Source: Actinomycetota bacterium
Lineage (GTDB): Bacteria > Actinomycetota > Thermoleophilia > Solirubrobacterales > Solirubrobacteraceae
DNA: 64,000 bases
Direction: 5' to 3'
NCBI GenBank assembly: GCA_018268595.1
Contig: JAFDWH010000018.1
Coordinates: 17,170-81,169, forward strand
Made by a program: the position numbers and the translations under genes. The notes below the pieces were generated by a model. It was not told the origin of the DNA. It saw nothing but the letters and a program-made list of their open reading frames with translations, and made no database searches. Positions 51,972 through 59,954 of this stretch are shown in pieces (within the stretch, counting starts at the first letter, position 1; the number at the start of each line of letters is the position of its first letter).

Positions 51972-52370
51972 TCAGGGCCGCACTTCGACGAAGCCGGCGG
52001 CGCTGAAGTCGCCGTCGAACGCGAGCGCCTCGCGCATCCGCCGCCGCCGCATCACGGCGAAGCTGGTCGCGTCGATGAACGAGTACTCGCGCTCGTCGCG
52101 GCGGCGCAGCCAGCGCCACGCGTCCTCCTCGACCTCCGCTTCCACGTGGACGACCGTGAGGGTCGGGACGGCGCGGATGGCGCGGACGGACGCGACGGCT
52201 CGTTCGTGCCCGAACCTGCGTCGTATCCACGTCCAAGTCTCCCCGACGACGTGGTTGCTCGTGAGCAGTGGTCCGGTCGCTCTTCTCCCGATCAACGCCT
52301 GCGCCATCGCGTAATGGCGGTCTTCCTCCGAGAGCAGCGCGATCCAGAACGACGTGTCGACGAACCTCAC
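51972..52370 (-). CDS. vapC: PIN-domain toxin VapC
   Basis: 132 residues from a GTG start overlapping the antitoxin stop (GTGA). The four acidic PIN residues are visible: RFVDTSFWIALL, NHVVGETWTW, EYSFIDATSFAVM and ALAFDGDFSAAGF. VapC toxins are Mg-dependent RNases that cut tRNA or rRNA. It forms a module with the upstream ribbon-helix-helix gene. Confidence 0.88.
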   Translation of the reverse strand: MRFVDTSFWIALLSEEDRHYAMAQALIGRRATGPLLTSNHVVGETWTWIRRRFGHERAVASVRAIRAVPTLTVVHVEAEVEEDAWRWLRRRDEREYSFIDATSFAVMRRRRMREALAFDGDFSAAGFVEVRP

Positions 52371-52594
52371 GGGCGGTCGTACACCACGGCGTCGATCGAC
52401 AGGGAGTCGTCTGGGCTGCCGCCCTTCAGCATGCCCGCCATGCGCAGCAGCGCCGCTCGCCCGTCCGCGGCGGACCCGTACCGCTCTGCGACGACCTCGC
52501 GGATCAGCGCGGCCTTCGACGTTCCCTGCTGCGCGGCTGCGACGGCGAGCGCGTCGTCGAGCTCCTCTTCGATGTGGATCTGCAGTCGTTTCAT
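52367..52594 (-). CDS. vapB: Ribbon-helix-helix antitoxin VapB
   Basis: 75 residues from ATG at 52594. MKRLQIHIEEELDDALAVAA, then QQGTSKAALIREVVAERYG is a ribbon-helix-helix DNA-binding domain. The C-terminal tail (KGGSPDDSLSIDAVVYDRP) is the likely toxin-binding part. It precedes vapC with overlapping stop/start. A pair of CATACATC direct repeats lies just upstream. Confidence 0.82.
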   Translation of the reverse strand: MKRLQIHIEEELDDALAVAAAQQGTSKAALIREVVAERYGSAADGRAALLRMAGMLKGGSPDDSLSIDAVVYDRP

Positions 52595-52603
52595 TCTTCC
52601 GAC

Positions 52604-52631
52604 CATACATCGGTCGTCTACCACATACATC
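52604..52631. promoter_or_regulatory. Direct repeats upstream of vapBC
   Basis: CATACATC occurs at 52604-52611 and 52624-52631, exactly 20 bp apart, 10 bp upstream of vapB and overlapping the divergent gene's promoter region. It is AT-rich relative to its surroundings. An autoregulatory VapB operator spanning two helical turns is likely. Confidence 0.4.
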
Positions 52632-52649
52632 TGTTACGGTCGGCGGGCG

Positions 52650-53222
52650 ATGGACGACCAGGAGCTGCTGCGGGAGGCGATCGCGCTGGAGCGCACCGCG
52701 CAGCAGGCGCTGCTGCGCGGCGACCTGGCGCGCTCCCGCACCGCCTTCCGCGACGCCGCCGAGCGCTACCGCCAGTCGTGGGAGGCGGCCGGCCCGCGCG
52801 CGTTCGGGCGGCTCGTCGGGATGCTGAAGGCGTCGGTGCTGTGGGGCGACGGCGGCCATGCGGCGGCGTACGCGCGCGCGCAGCTCGGCGACGCGTGCGA
52901 CTCGCCGCCGGCCTGCTACGCGCTCGCGCTCGCCGCGCTGATCCAGGGCGACGACGAAGCCGCGCTGCCCGCGATCGACGGCATGCGCGCGGCCGAGGAG
53001 CCGGCGTTCGGCCGCACCGCCGACGCGCTCCACGCGCTCGCGCACGGCGACCGCGACGCCTACGAGCGGGCCGTCACCGCGATCGTCGCCGACTTCGCCG
53101 CGCGCGAGCGACACCTGACCGGCGTCGCCTTCGCCGACACGGCCGTGATGCTCGAGCGGCTCGCCGCGCCGCGCGCGATGGCCGTGCGTCCGGCGTCGAA
53201 GGTCATGCCGGTGCTCGGCTGA
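52650..53222 (+). CDS. Helical-repeat hypothetical protein
   Basis: 190 residues, almost wholly helical. ALERTAQQALLRGDLARSRTAFRDAAERYRQSWEAAG and ACYALALAALIQGDDEAALPAI have TPR-like Ala/Gly/Tyr spacing. It is likely a scaffold or regulator, with no catalytic motif. It is divergent from vapB (55 bp) and 29 bp ahead of the amidase gene. Confidence 0.6.
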   Translation: MDDQELLREAIALERTAQQALLRGDLARSRTAFRDAAERYRQSWEAAGPRAFGRLVGMLKASVLWGDGGHAAAYARAQLGDACDSPPACYALALAALIQGDDEAALPAIDGMRAAEEPAFGRTADALHALAHGDRDAYERAVTAIVADFAARERHLTGVAFADTAVMLERLAAPRAMAVRPASKVMPVLG

Positions 53223-53251
53223 CGCCCCAGCTCCCGGTACGCTGCCGCGCC

Positions 53252-54649
53252 ATGGAGCGCACCGACCTCGCCTTCGCAGGCATCGCCCGTCAGGCCGAGC
53301 TGATCCGCGCGGGCGAGGTCTCGCCGCGCGAGCTGGTGGAGCTGTACCTGGAACGGGTCGCGCGGATCGACCCGCAGCTCAACGCGGTTCGCGTCGTGTT
53401 CGCCGAGCGCGCGCTCGCGGAGGCCGACCAGGCCGCCGCCCGCCGCGCCGCCGGCGAGGAGCGCCCGCTGCTCGGCGTCCCGGTCCTGATCAAGGACGAC
53501 ACCGACGTCGCCGGCGAGGTCACCTGCAAGGGCAGCGCCGCAGAGGACCGGCCGGCGCGCGAGGACGCCGAGGTCGTGCGGCGGCTGCGCGGCGCGGGCG
53601 CGATCGTGCTCGGCAAGACGCATGTGCCTGAGCTGATGCAGTGGCCGTTCACCGAGTCCGCCACGTGGGGCATCACGCGCAACCCGTGGGACCCCGGCCG
53701 CTCGCCGGGCGGTTCCAGCGGCGGCTCGGCGGCCGCCGTCGCGGCGGGACTGGTGGGCGCGGCGAGCGCGAGCGACGGCGCCGGCTCGATCCGCATCCCC
53801 GCCTCCTGCTGCGCGCTGTTCGGCCTCAAAGGCCAGCGCGGGCGCATCCCCACGGCGCCGTACGACATCACGTGGCAGGGCCTCACGCACGTCGGCTGCG
53901 TGACGCGCTCGGTGCGCGACACGGCGCTGTGGTGGGACGTCGTCGCCGACCGGCTCGACGGCGATCCGTCCGGGACGTGGGTGGAGGCGGCGGAGCGCGG
54001 GATGTCGAACCCGCCCACCCTGCGGATCGCCTGCGCGACGAACAACGCGCTGTTCGCGCCGCTCGCGACGGAGCAGCGCGCCGGCTTCGAGGAGACGGTC
54101 GCGCTGCTGCGCTCGCTCGGCCACACGGTCGAGCAGGTGCGCGTCCCCTACGGCGACCTGCTCGGGGACCTCGTCCCGCGCTACCTGCGGGGGATCGCCG
54201 AGGACGCGGCCGCGGTCGCGCACCCGCGGCGGCTCGAGCGCCGCACGCGCGCGATGGCGCGGATGGGGCGGCTGCTGCCGGACGCGCTCGTCGCGCGGGC
54301 GCGCCGCCACGAGGCCGCCACCGCCGAGCGGCTCAACCGCCTGCTCGCCGACCACGACGTGCTGCTGACGCCGGGCACCGCCGGGCTGCCGCTGCCGATC
54401 GGTAGATATGAGGGGCGCGGCGCGATCTGGACGTTCAACGGCGTCGGGCGCTACACGCCCTACACGCCCGCGTGGAACATCACCGGCCAGCCGGCCGCGT
54501 CGGTCCCGGCCGGCTTCACCGCGGACGGCGTCCCGCTCGCGGTGCAGCTCGTCGGGCGCCCGCAGGACGAGGCGACGCTGCTCGCGCTCGCGGCGCAGCT
54601 CGAGGTGGCGCGGCCGTGGGCCGATCGGCGTCCGCCGCTGGCGGCGTGA
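53252..54649 (+). CDS. Amidase signature family hydrolase
   Basis: 465 residues. The Ser-cisSer-Lys triad is visible: LGVPVLIKDDTDVAG (Lys) and PGRSPGGSSGGSAAAVAAGLVGAASASDGAGSIRIPAS (both Ser). RSPGGSSGGSAAAVA is the amidase signature. GatA-type gene neighbours are absent, so it is more likely a free amidase acting on a small or aryl amide. It overlaps the next gene by 4 bp. Confidence 0.87.
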   Translation: MERTDLAFAGIARQAELIRAGEVSPRELVELYLERVARIDPQLNAVRVVFAERALAEADQAAARRAAGEERPLLGVPVLIKDDTDVAGEVTCKGSAAEDRPAREDAEVVRRLRGAGAIVLGKTHVPELMQWPFTESATWGITRNPWDPGRSPGGSSGGSAAAVAAGLVGAASASDGAGSIRIPASCCALFGLKGQRGRIPTAPYDITWQGLTHVGCVTRSVRDTALWWDVVADRLDGDPSGTWVEAAERGMSNPPTLRIACATNNALFAPLATEQRAGFEETVALLRSLGHTVEQVRVPYGDLLGDLVPRYLRGIAEDAAAVAHPRRLERRTRAMARMGRLLPDALVARARRHEAATAERLNRLLADHDVLLTPGTAGLPLPIGRYEGRGAIWTFNGVGRYTPYTPAWNITGQPAASVPAGFTADGVPLAVQLVGRPQDEATLLALAAQLEVARPWADRRPPLAA

Positions 54650-55452
54650 GCGCGGCGCTCGAGGAGGAGCTGCTCGACGTCGCGTGCGCCGCCGCGCGCG
54701 CTGCCGCGGACGAGCTGCTCGACCGCTACGACCACGCGGTCGAGGGCTTTGCGACGAAGACGAGCGCGACCGACCCGGTCAGCGACGCCGATCGCGCCGC
54801 CGAGGCGGCGATCCGTGCGCTGCTGGCGCAGCGGCGGCCTGGCGACGCGATCCTCGGCGAGGAGGGCGGCGAGACGCTCGCGGCAGGCGCGCCGAGCGGC
54901 GTGCGCTGGGTCGTCGACCCGCTCGACGGGACCGTCAACTACCTCTTCCGCTACCCGCAGTGGTCGGTCAGCGTGGCCGCCGAGGACGCCGACGGGACGA
55001 CGCTCGCCGGCGTCGTGCTCGACCCGCTGCGCGACGAGGAGCTGAGCGCGACGCGCTCCGGCGGCGTGCTGCGCAACCGCGCGCCGATCTCCACGTCGGT
55101 CGCCGCCCGGCCGCGCGCGGCGACGCTCGACGTCGCGCTCGTGGCGACCGGCTTCGCCTACGACGCGGCCGTGCGCGCGCGGCAGGCGGAGGTGCTGGGA
55201 CGCGTTCTCCCGCGGGTGCGCGACGTGCGCCGCGGCGGCAGCGCGGCGATCGACCTCGCGTGGACCGCGCTCGGCCGCTGCGACGCCTACTGGGAGCGCG
55301 GCGTGAAGACGTGGGACGTCGCCGCCGGCGCGCTGCTGTGCGCCCGCGCCGGGCTGGAGCTGCACGAGCTGCCGCCCGCCGACGGGCTGTCGGCGGGTCT
55401 GCTGGCGGCGCCCCCGGCGCTGGCCGGCGAGCTGCTCGCGCTCGTCGGCTGA
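54646..55452 (+). CDS. Inositol monophosphatase family protein
   Basis: 268 residues from a GTG overlapping the amidase stop. Metal-site motifs GEEGGE and WVVDPLDGTVNYLF and the C-terminal ERGVKTWDVAAGALLCARAG are the family signatures. Substrates in this family include inositol, histidinol and fructose-1,6-bisphosphate phosphates. Context does not decide among them. It is followed by a tRNA gene. Confidence 0.87.
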   Translation: MSAALEEELLDVACAAARAAADELLDRYDHAVEGFATKTSATDPVSDADRAAEAAIRALLAQRRPGDAILGEEGGETLAAGAPSGVRWVVDPLDGTVNYLFRYPQWSVSVAAEDADGTTLAGVVLDPLRDEELSATRSGGVLRNRAPISTSVAARPRAATLDVALVATGFAYDAAVRARQAEVLGRVLPRVRDVRRGGSAAIDLAWTALGRCDAYWERGVKTWDVAAGALLCARAGLELHELPPADGLSAGLLAAPPALAGELLALVG

Positions 55453-55483
55453 GCGATCCGCGCCGTAGACTGGTTCCGTCACC

Positions 55484-55566
55484 GGGGCGGTGGCGGAATG
55501 GCAGACGCGGTCGCCTCAAAAGCGACTGTCCGAAAGGACGTGCGGGTTCGAATCCCGCTCGCCCCA
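55484..55566 (+). tRNA. tRNA-Leu (CAA)
   Basis: 83 nt with 7-bp acceptor (GGGGCGG with TCGCCCC), a long variable arm (TGTCCGAAAGGACG) as in class II tRNAs, and T arm GCGGGTTCGAATCCCGC. The anticodon stem-loop GTCGC-CTCAAAA-GCGAC gives anticodon CAA. CCA is not encoded. Confidence 0.95.
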
Positions 55567-55609
55567 CTGGCACCGCTTCGCGGGCGCGGACCGGGTAGCG
55601 TGCGGGCCG

Positions 55610-56560
55610 ATGCACGCCGCGGTCCTGCACCAGCTCGGCGCGACGCCGGCCTACGAGTCGTTCGAGGAGCCCGTCGCGGGTGAGGGGCAGGCGGTCGTCG
55701 AGGTCGCGGTCGCGGGTGTGAACCCGGTCGACGTGCGCAAGGCGTCCGGCGCGTACATCTCGGGCCCGCCGCCGCTCCCGTCGGTCGTCGGGACGGAGGG
55801 CGTGGGGCGGATCGCGGGGGACGGGCGACGCGTGTACTTCGACGCGCCGGTCGCGCCGTTCGGCGCGTTCGCCGAGCAGGTGCTCGTCGCCGCCGGCGCG
55901 CCGATCGAGCTGCCGGACGCGATCGACGACGGCGTCGCGGCTGCGCTCGGGATCGCCGGGCTCGCCGGCTGGCTGCCGCTTGCCTGGCGTGCGCGACTGC
56001 GCGCGGGGGAGACGGTCCTCGTGCTGGGCGCGACCGGCGTCGTCGGCCAGTTCGCGGTGCAGGCGGCGAAGCTGCTCGGCGCCGGCCAGGTCGTCGCGGC
56101 CGGCCGCGACGCCGAGATGCTGGAGCGCGCACGGCGGCTCGGCGCGGACGCCGTCGTCGACCTCGGCGCGGTCGAGTCGGGCGAGGCGCTGACGCAGGCG
56201 TTCCGCGAGGCGGCCGGCGGCGACGTCGACGTCGTGCACGACCCGCTGTGGGGCGCGCCCGCCGCGGCCGCGGTCGAGGCGCTCGGCGTCGGCGGGCGGC
56301 TCGTGCAGCTCGGGCAGTCGGCAGGCGCGGACGCGACGTTCCCGTCGGCGTCGATCCGCGGCCGTCAGCTCGAGCTGCTCGGCTACCTGAACTTCCTTGT
56401 GCCGCCGGACGTCCGCCGCGCCGCGTACCGCACGCTCGTCGAGCACGCCGTCGCCGGGCGAATCGCGGTCGAGGTCGAGCGGCTGCCGCTGGCCGCGGTC
56501 GCGGACGTGTGGGAGCGCGTGCAGCGCAGCGCGCACCGCAAGCTGGTGCTGGTGCCCTAG
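55610..56560 (+). CDS. Zinc-independent quinone-oxidoreductase-like MDR protein
   Basis: 316 residues. The MDR fold is shown by VAGVNPVDVRKASGAYISG and TVLVLGATGVVGQFAVQAAKLLGAGQVVAAGRD, the NADPH Rossmann motif. The structural-zinc cysteines of alcohol dehydrogenases are missing, so it belongs to the quinone oxidoreductase or enoyl reductase branch. Substrate unknown. It starts 43 bp after tRNA-Leu and overlaps the next, convergent gene by 4 bp. Confidence 0.83.
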   Translation: MHAAVLHQLGATPAYESFEEPVAGEGQAVVEVAVAGVNPVDVRKASGAYISGPPPLPSVVGTEGVGRIAGDGRRVYFDAPVAPFGAFAEQVLVAAGAPIELPDAIDDGVAAALGIAGLAGWLPLAWRARLRAGETVLVLGATGVVGQFAVQAAKLLGAGQVVAAGRDAEMLERARRLGADAVVDLGAVESGEALTQAFREAAGGDVDVVHDPLWGAPAAAAVEALGVGGRLVQLGQSAGADATFPSASIRGRQLELLGYLNFLVPPDVRRAAYRTLVEHAVAGRIAVEVERLPLAAVADVWERVQRSAHRKLVLVP

Positions 56561-57054
56561 ACGGCCCGCGCGCCGCGGTCGAGGCGGCCGACGGGACGCT
56601 CGACTTCGACGTGCCAGTCCTGCCGGAAGCCCTGCATGGAGAAGAAGATCAGCAGCGCCTGCAGCGGCACGAGCAGCAGCGTGATCGTGCCGAGCGTGGC
56701 CGAGTCGAGGCCGGTCGAGCCGAAGACCGAGTCGGGCGTCGAGAAGCCCGTCTTGTCGCGCTGGAACCACTCCGGCCCGGCGATCACGGCGAAGATCCCG
56801 AGGATGATCGCGAGCGCCGCGGCGACCGGCAGCGGTCCGCGGTTCCACTGCGCGACGTAGTACGCCATCACGACGTAGACGATCACGTATGCGAGCTGCA
56901 GCGCCGCGGCGCTCTGCAGCGCGGACCAGCCGCCGAGCATCACGCCGAGCATCAGCGCGGCCGACAGCAGCAGCAGCCCGACGACGATCGCCCGGGTCGT
57001 CTTCGACGACGCCTTCTCGCGATTCGGCCGCTCGATCACGTAACCGGGCTCCAT
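56557..57054 (-). CDS. Four-helix membrane protein of unknown function
   Basis: 165 residues. A basic N-terminus (ERPNREKASSKTTR) precedes hydrophobic segments AIVVGLLLLSAALMLGVMLGG, LQLAYVIVYVVMAYYVA, PVAAALAIILGIFAVIAG and TLGTITLLLVPLQALLIFF. The charged tail would be cytoplasmic. No family is recognised; it is possibly a stress or envelope protein. Confidence 0.65.
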   Translation of the reverse strand: MEPGYVIERPNREKASSKTTRAIVVGLLLLSAALMLGVMLGGWSALQSAAALQLAYVIVYVVMAYYVAQWNRGPLPVAAALAIILGIFAVIAGPEWFQRDKTGFSTPDSVFGSTGLDSATLGTITLLLVPLQALLIFFSMQGFRQDWHVEVERPVGRLDRGARAV

Positions 57055-57098
57055 CGACTCCAGAGCCTACAATCCCGCCGCTCAGCTACGGTGCAGTT

Positions 57099-57185
57099 GC
57101 GGGTGTGGCGAAACGGTAGACGCGCCGGCCTTAGGAGCCGGTGGCCAGGTAGAGGCCACTGTGGGTTCGAATCCCTCCACCCGCA
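57099..57185 (+). tRNA. tRNA-Leu (UAG)
   Basis: 87 nt with acceptor GCGGGTG/CACCCGC, a long variable arm (TGGCCAGGTAGAGGCCA) and T arm TGGGTTCGAATCCCT. The anticodon arm CCGGC-CTTAGGA-GCCGG gives TAG. CCA is not encoded. It is the second leucine tRNA within 1.6 kb. Confidence 0.95.
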
Positions 57186-57239
57186 CTCGGCGCGGCCGGC
57201 GCGCGACTGCCGTCGCGCCGGCCGGGGTAGGCGGGGAGC

Positions 57240-57893
57240 GTGCCCGGCGAGCGGCTCGCGATCTTCGACGTCGACGGCACGCTCGTCGACAGCGTCTACC
57301 ACCATGCGATCGCGTGGCAGCGGGCGTTCCGCGAGCGGCGGCTGGTCGTGCCGATGTGGCGGATCCACCGCTCGATCGGCAAGGGCGGGGATCGGCTCGT
57401 GCCCGAGCTCGTCGGCCAGCAGGTCGAGCGGCGCGAGGGGGACGCGCTGCGCGCGCGGCAGCACGACCTCTACGCCGAGCTGATCGGCGAGGTGCGGCCG
57501 CTCGACGGCGCGCACGCGCTGCTGGCCGTCTGCAAGGAGCGCGGCTGGCGGATCGCGCTCGCCAGCTCCGGCCGCGGCGATGAGATCGCGCACTACCTGC
57601 GGCTGCTCGACGCCGACGGGCTGCCGGACGCGATCGTCAGCTCCTCGGACGTGGAGACGACGAAGCCGGCCCCCGACGTGCTGGCGCTCGCGCGCGAGCA
57701 GGCGGCGCCCGGGATCGACCCCGGCGCCGTCCTCGTCGTCGGCGACGCGAGCTGGGACTGCGTGGCGGCCCGCCGCGCCGGCATGACGCCGGTGGCGGTG
57801 CTGTGCGGCGGCTTCGGCCGCGCGGAGCTTCAGGAGGCCGGCGCCGCGGCGGTGTTCGAGACGCTGCCCGAGCTGGCGGAGTGGATCTCCTGA
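57240..57893 (+). CDS. HAD-superfamily phosphatase (phosphoglycolate phosphatase-like)
   Basis: 217 residues from a GTG start. Motif I is LAIFDVDGTLVDS, motif II IALASSGRG, the Lys of motif III is in VETTKPAPDVL and motif IV is VLVVGDASWDCVAARRAGM. The alpha-helical cap between residues 20 and 90 is of the type found in sugar and glycolate phosphatases. The likely substrate is a small phosphate ester. Confidence 0.88.
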   Translation: MPGERLAIFDVDGTLVDSVYHHAIAWQRAFRERRLVVPMWRIHRSIGKGGDRLVPELVGQQVERREGDALRARQHDLYAELIGEVRPLDGAHALLAVCKERGWRIALASSGRGDEIAHYLRLLDADGLPDAIVSSSDVETTKPAPDVLALAREQAAPGIDPGAVLVVGDASWDCVAARRAGMTPVAVLCGGFGRAELQEAGAAAVFETLPELAEWIS

Positions 57894-58003
57894 GCGGGCG
57901 GTGCTGGGGGCGGCAGCGCCTCGGCGATGCTCGGGCAGCCGCCGCCCTCGCAGCACGACTCGACCTTCTGGCGGCAGTCGGCGCACCACCACGTCGCGCG
58001 CAT
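57830..58003 (-). CDS. Possible small cysteine-rich protein, antisense-overlapping the HAD gene
   Basis: A 57-residue ORF starting MRATWWCADCRQKVESCCEG, with a C-x2-C, CC and C spacing suggestive of a small zinc site, followed by a Pro/Ala-rich tail that overlaps the last 64 bp of the HAD gene on the other strand. The cysteine-rich half lies outside that gene, which argues for real coding. No ribosome site is clear. Confidence 0.3.
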   Translation of the reverse strand: MRATWWCADCRQKVESCCEGGGCPSIAEALPPPAPPAQEIHSASSGSVSNTAAAPAS

Positions 58004-58362
58004 CCAGAGATGTGCCGACCCACTGAGCATGCGGAACCGGTCACCGCAGCTTCGTGGCGAGCGCCGACATGCCACCTTCTGCTCCCGGGATCCGCTCGTT
58101 CCCCGCTGAACCGATAATCGTCCGCATGCTTGGGATACGAGGCGTGCCTGCTCGTCGCCGGGTGTGACCCTTGCTGCTGCGCCTGAAGTTTGGACTCCGA
58201 CACCCGCGGCTGAGATGCGCGCCATAGCTTGCTAGCGTCGCAACCGGAATTCGGTGCGGTCCCGCCGAGCTGGGGGCGTCGTCTTAGTTCATGGGCGACG
58301 GTTTAGGCCGGGGTTCTCATTCGTATTCCAATTGTCACCAACCCATAGCGGGAGGTTCATAC
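57894..58362. other. 469-bp region without a firm gene
   Basis: Apart from the doubtful cysteine-rich ORF at its left end I see no coding signal. The right half is clearly less GC-rich than the rest of the window (for example GAAGTTTGGACTCCG and TCATTCGTATTCCAATTG) and ends in a GGGAGG ribosome site before the next gene. It marks the start of an accessory stretch that runs to the tRNA at 62 kb. Confidence 0.5.
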
Positions 58363-58710
58363 ATGCATGCCGTTCCGGTCGCGCGGAAGGCGCTGTTGAG
58401 CGCGCTGGTCGCGTTCGCATTGATCGCTGGGGCGCTGCTCATGGCAGCCCCCAAGGCCTCGGCGTCATCGTCGCAGTGCAACGAAGCAGGCAGAGTCTGT
58501 GTCTGGGCGTTGGCGAACTACGAAGGCAACTTTTCCTGGTGGGGCGCCGGCACCGGTTGTCACACTCACGCCGAAAACTCGAACTTGCGGACAGTGTGGA
58601 ACCGCACGAGCCACAGCATAAACATACCTGAACGAGGCAGTGTGGCTCCGAACTCATCGATAATACTCGGTGCGGGCGAACCCTCGATAACAGGCCAGAT
58701 CTGCACCTGA
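58363..58710 (+). CDS. Small secreted protein, peptidase inhibitor I36-like
   Basis: 115 residues. The signal peptide MHAVPVARKALLSALVAFAL continues to about AAPKASA, and GGGAGG lies 10 bp upstream. The mature part has CNEAGRVCVWALANYEGNFSWW, like the C-x-G-x-(V)-C-(V/L)-W start of the I36 (SMPI-like) inhibitor family, with further cysteines near CHTHAEN and the C-terminal QICT for disulfides. It is secreted. AT-ending codons (ATA, TCA, AAC) are more common than in core genes. Confidence 0.65.
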   Translation: MHAVPVARKALLSALVAFALIAGALLMAAPKASASSSQCNEAGRVCVWALANYEGNFSWWGAGTGCHTHAENSNLRTVWNRTSHSINIPERGSVAPNSSIILGAGEPSITGQICT

Positions 58711-58799
58711 TCCCGGGTCGGAGGGCTCCGGCACATGTCGGGCCCTTCACCTCCGATTGACGACGTCACCCAACACATCAATTACGAAAGGAACGAGAC

Positions 58800-59150
58800 A
58801 TGACTCGCACTCACCGGCGGCGCTTCGCGCTGCTCGCAGCCAGCCTGGCGACGCTGCTGGCCGCGCTCGCGTTCGCATCGGCATCTGCTTCAGCCTCTGA
58901 ATTCTGCGGCGGCGCGACGATCAGCAGCATACAGACGTGCTTCGGCGCCTCCCGCACCTTCCAGATCGTCAGCGGCAGGGGTACCACCACGGGCGTCTGC
59001 GTGGGCTACAACGAAATAGGAAGAGGCGGCTGCTCGGCGGGCGCGGCGTTCGCAGCGGAATGGAACATCGGGTCCTCCGCCTTCCGCACCCCGCGGATCA
59101 TGGGCAACTCCTCGAACAACACCAGGGTGGAATGGGCGGATGCGTCGTGA
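58800..59150 (+). CDS. Small secreted protein of unknown function
   Basis: 116 residues. The signal peptide MTRTHRRRFALLAASLATLL runs to about ASASASA. AAAGGAACGAG precedes the ATG. The mature protein has four cysteines (EFCGGAT, QTCFGA, GVCVGYN, GGCSAGA) and an Asn/Ser-rich end. It is not clearly related to its neighbour although size, export signal and disulfide potential are alike. A structural or bacteriocin-like role cannot be judged. Confidence 0.6.
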   Translation: MTRTHRRRFALLAASLATLLAALAFASASASASEFCGGATISSIQTCFGASRTFQIVSGRGTTTGVCVGYNEIGRGGCSAGAAFAAEWNIGSSAFRTPRIMGNSSNNTRVEWADAS

Positions 59151-59183
59151 TCGAGCGACGGCTCCTTGCTTAGGACGTCCGTG

Positions 59184-59819
59184 ATGACGAAGAGGACGGT
59201 GAGCTGGCGCAACTGCGCCAGCTCACTGCTCATCCTGCTTGCGGCCGCCGCGCCGGCGTCGTGCGGCTCGGCGGCGCCCGGCGGCGCCGAGCCTCGCGCC
59301 CGGACCGTCGAGCATGCGCCGCGCATGCTCGAGCGGCTTTCGCACACGCAGCGGCGTGAGTTCGCGCTCCTGCGCACACGGCCGGAGGGGCTTCCAAAGG
59401 GCCTCGGGCATCTCCCGAACGCGGAAGACGCGGCCATAAATCGGGCGATGGCCCAGCGGATCCCCGTGATGGTGCCGGGCAGCTACTGGTTGGCTCCCGG
59501 CATCGGCTCGCTCTGCATCCTCTCCGAGGTCCCGGGGACACCGGGAATAGTGACGGTTTGCGCGAGCACCCGGGAGGTCTTGCAGCACGGCTTGGGGACT
59601 ATCTCCTTTCCCTCGGCGGGACCAACCCACGCCGGCCCGCCGACGCGACTGCTCGTCGGCATCGCCCCCGACGGCGCGCGCGCGGCGCTCGTCCACACCG
59701 ACGGCTCAGTCGCCGCGGTGCCGGTCGTCGGAGGCGTGTTCGTCCTGCGCGACTCGCGTCAGGGAGCTTCGGAATCCATCGAGCTGCGTCGCACGCGCGG
59801 ACGTCGTCCGCATGTCTAG
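59184..59819 (+). CDS. Exported lipoprotein of unknown function
   Basis: 211 residues from ATG at 59184 with AGGA upstream; a GTG 3 bp earlier is possible. The N-terminus MTKRTVSWRNCASSLLILLA continues to APASCG, a likely lipobox. The middle (VPGSYWLAPGIGSLCILSEV and IVTVCASTREVLQHG) and the end (LVGIAPDGARAALVHTDGSV) resemble a family of secreted proteins seen in Thermoleophilia, as I recall. It ends 11 bp before the first tRNA-derived repeat. Confidence 0.55.
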   Translation: MTKRTVSWRNCASSLLILLAAAAPASCGSAAPGGAEPRARTVEHAPRMLERLSHTQRREFALLRTRPEGLPKGLGHLPNAEDAAINRAMAQRIPVMVPGSYWLAPGIGSLCILSEVPGTPGIVTVCASTREVLQHGLGTISFPSAGPTHAGPPTRLLVGIAPDGARAALVHTDGSVAAVPVVGGVFVLRDSRQGASESIELRRTRGRRPHV

Positions 59820-59830
59820 GACGCCGCAGA

Positions 59831-59948
59831 GCGGGGGACCCAGGAATCGAACCTGGCGTTGCGGTTTTGGAGGCTTGCTTGTATGCGACGCTTCGTCGCG
59901 CTGTATTCGGGGATCGCTGGGCGCAGGGACAGCGGCAGGGACAGAACC
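59831..59948. repeat. tRNA-derived att-like repeat, copy 1
   Basis: Positions 59831-59872 are identical over 42 nt to the 3' half of the tRNA at 61968-62038 plus one flanking base, starting GCGGGGGACC and ending TTTTGGAG. The identity stops in the anticodon loop. The next 76 nt start GCTTGCTTGTAT and contain GGGACAG at 59926-59932 and 59938-59944. They are shared, at roughly four bases in five, with copy 2. This is the arrangement of an attachment core plus an element end. Confidence 0.8.
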
Positions 59949-59954
59949 GTCGGC

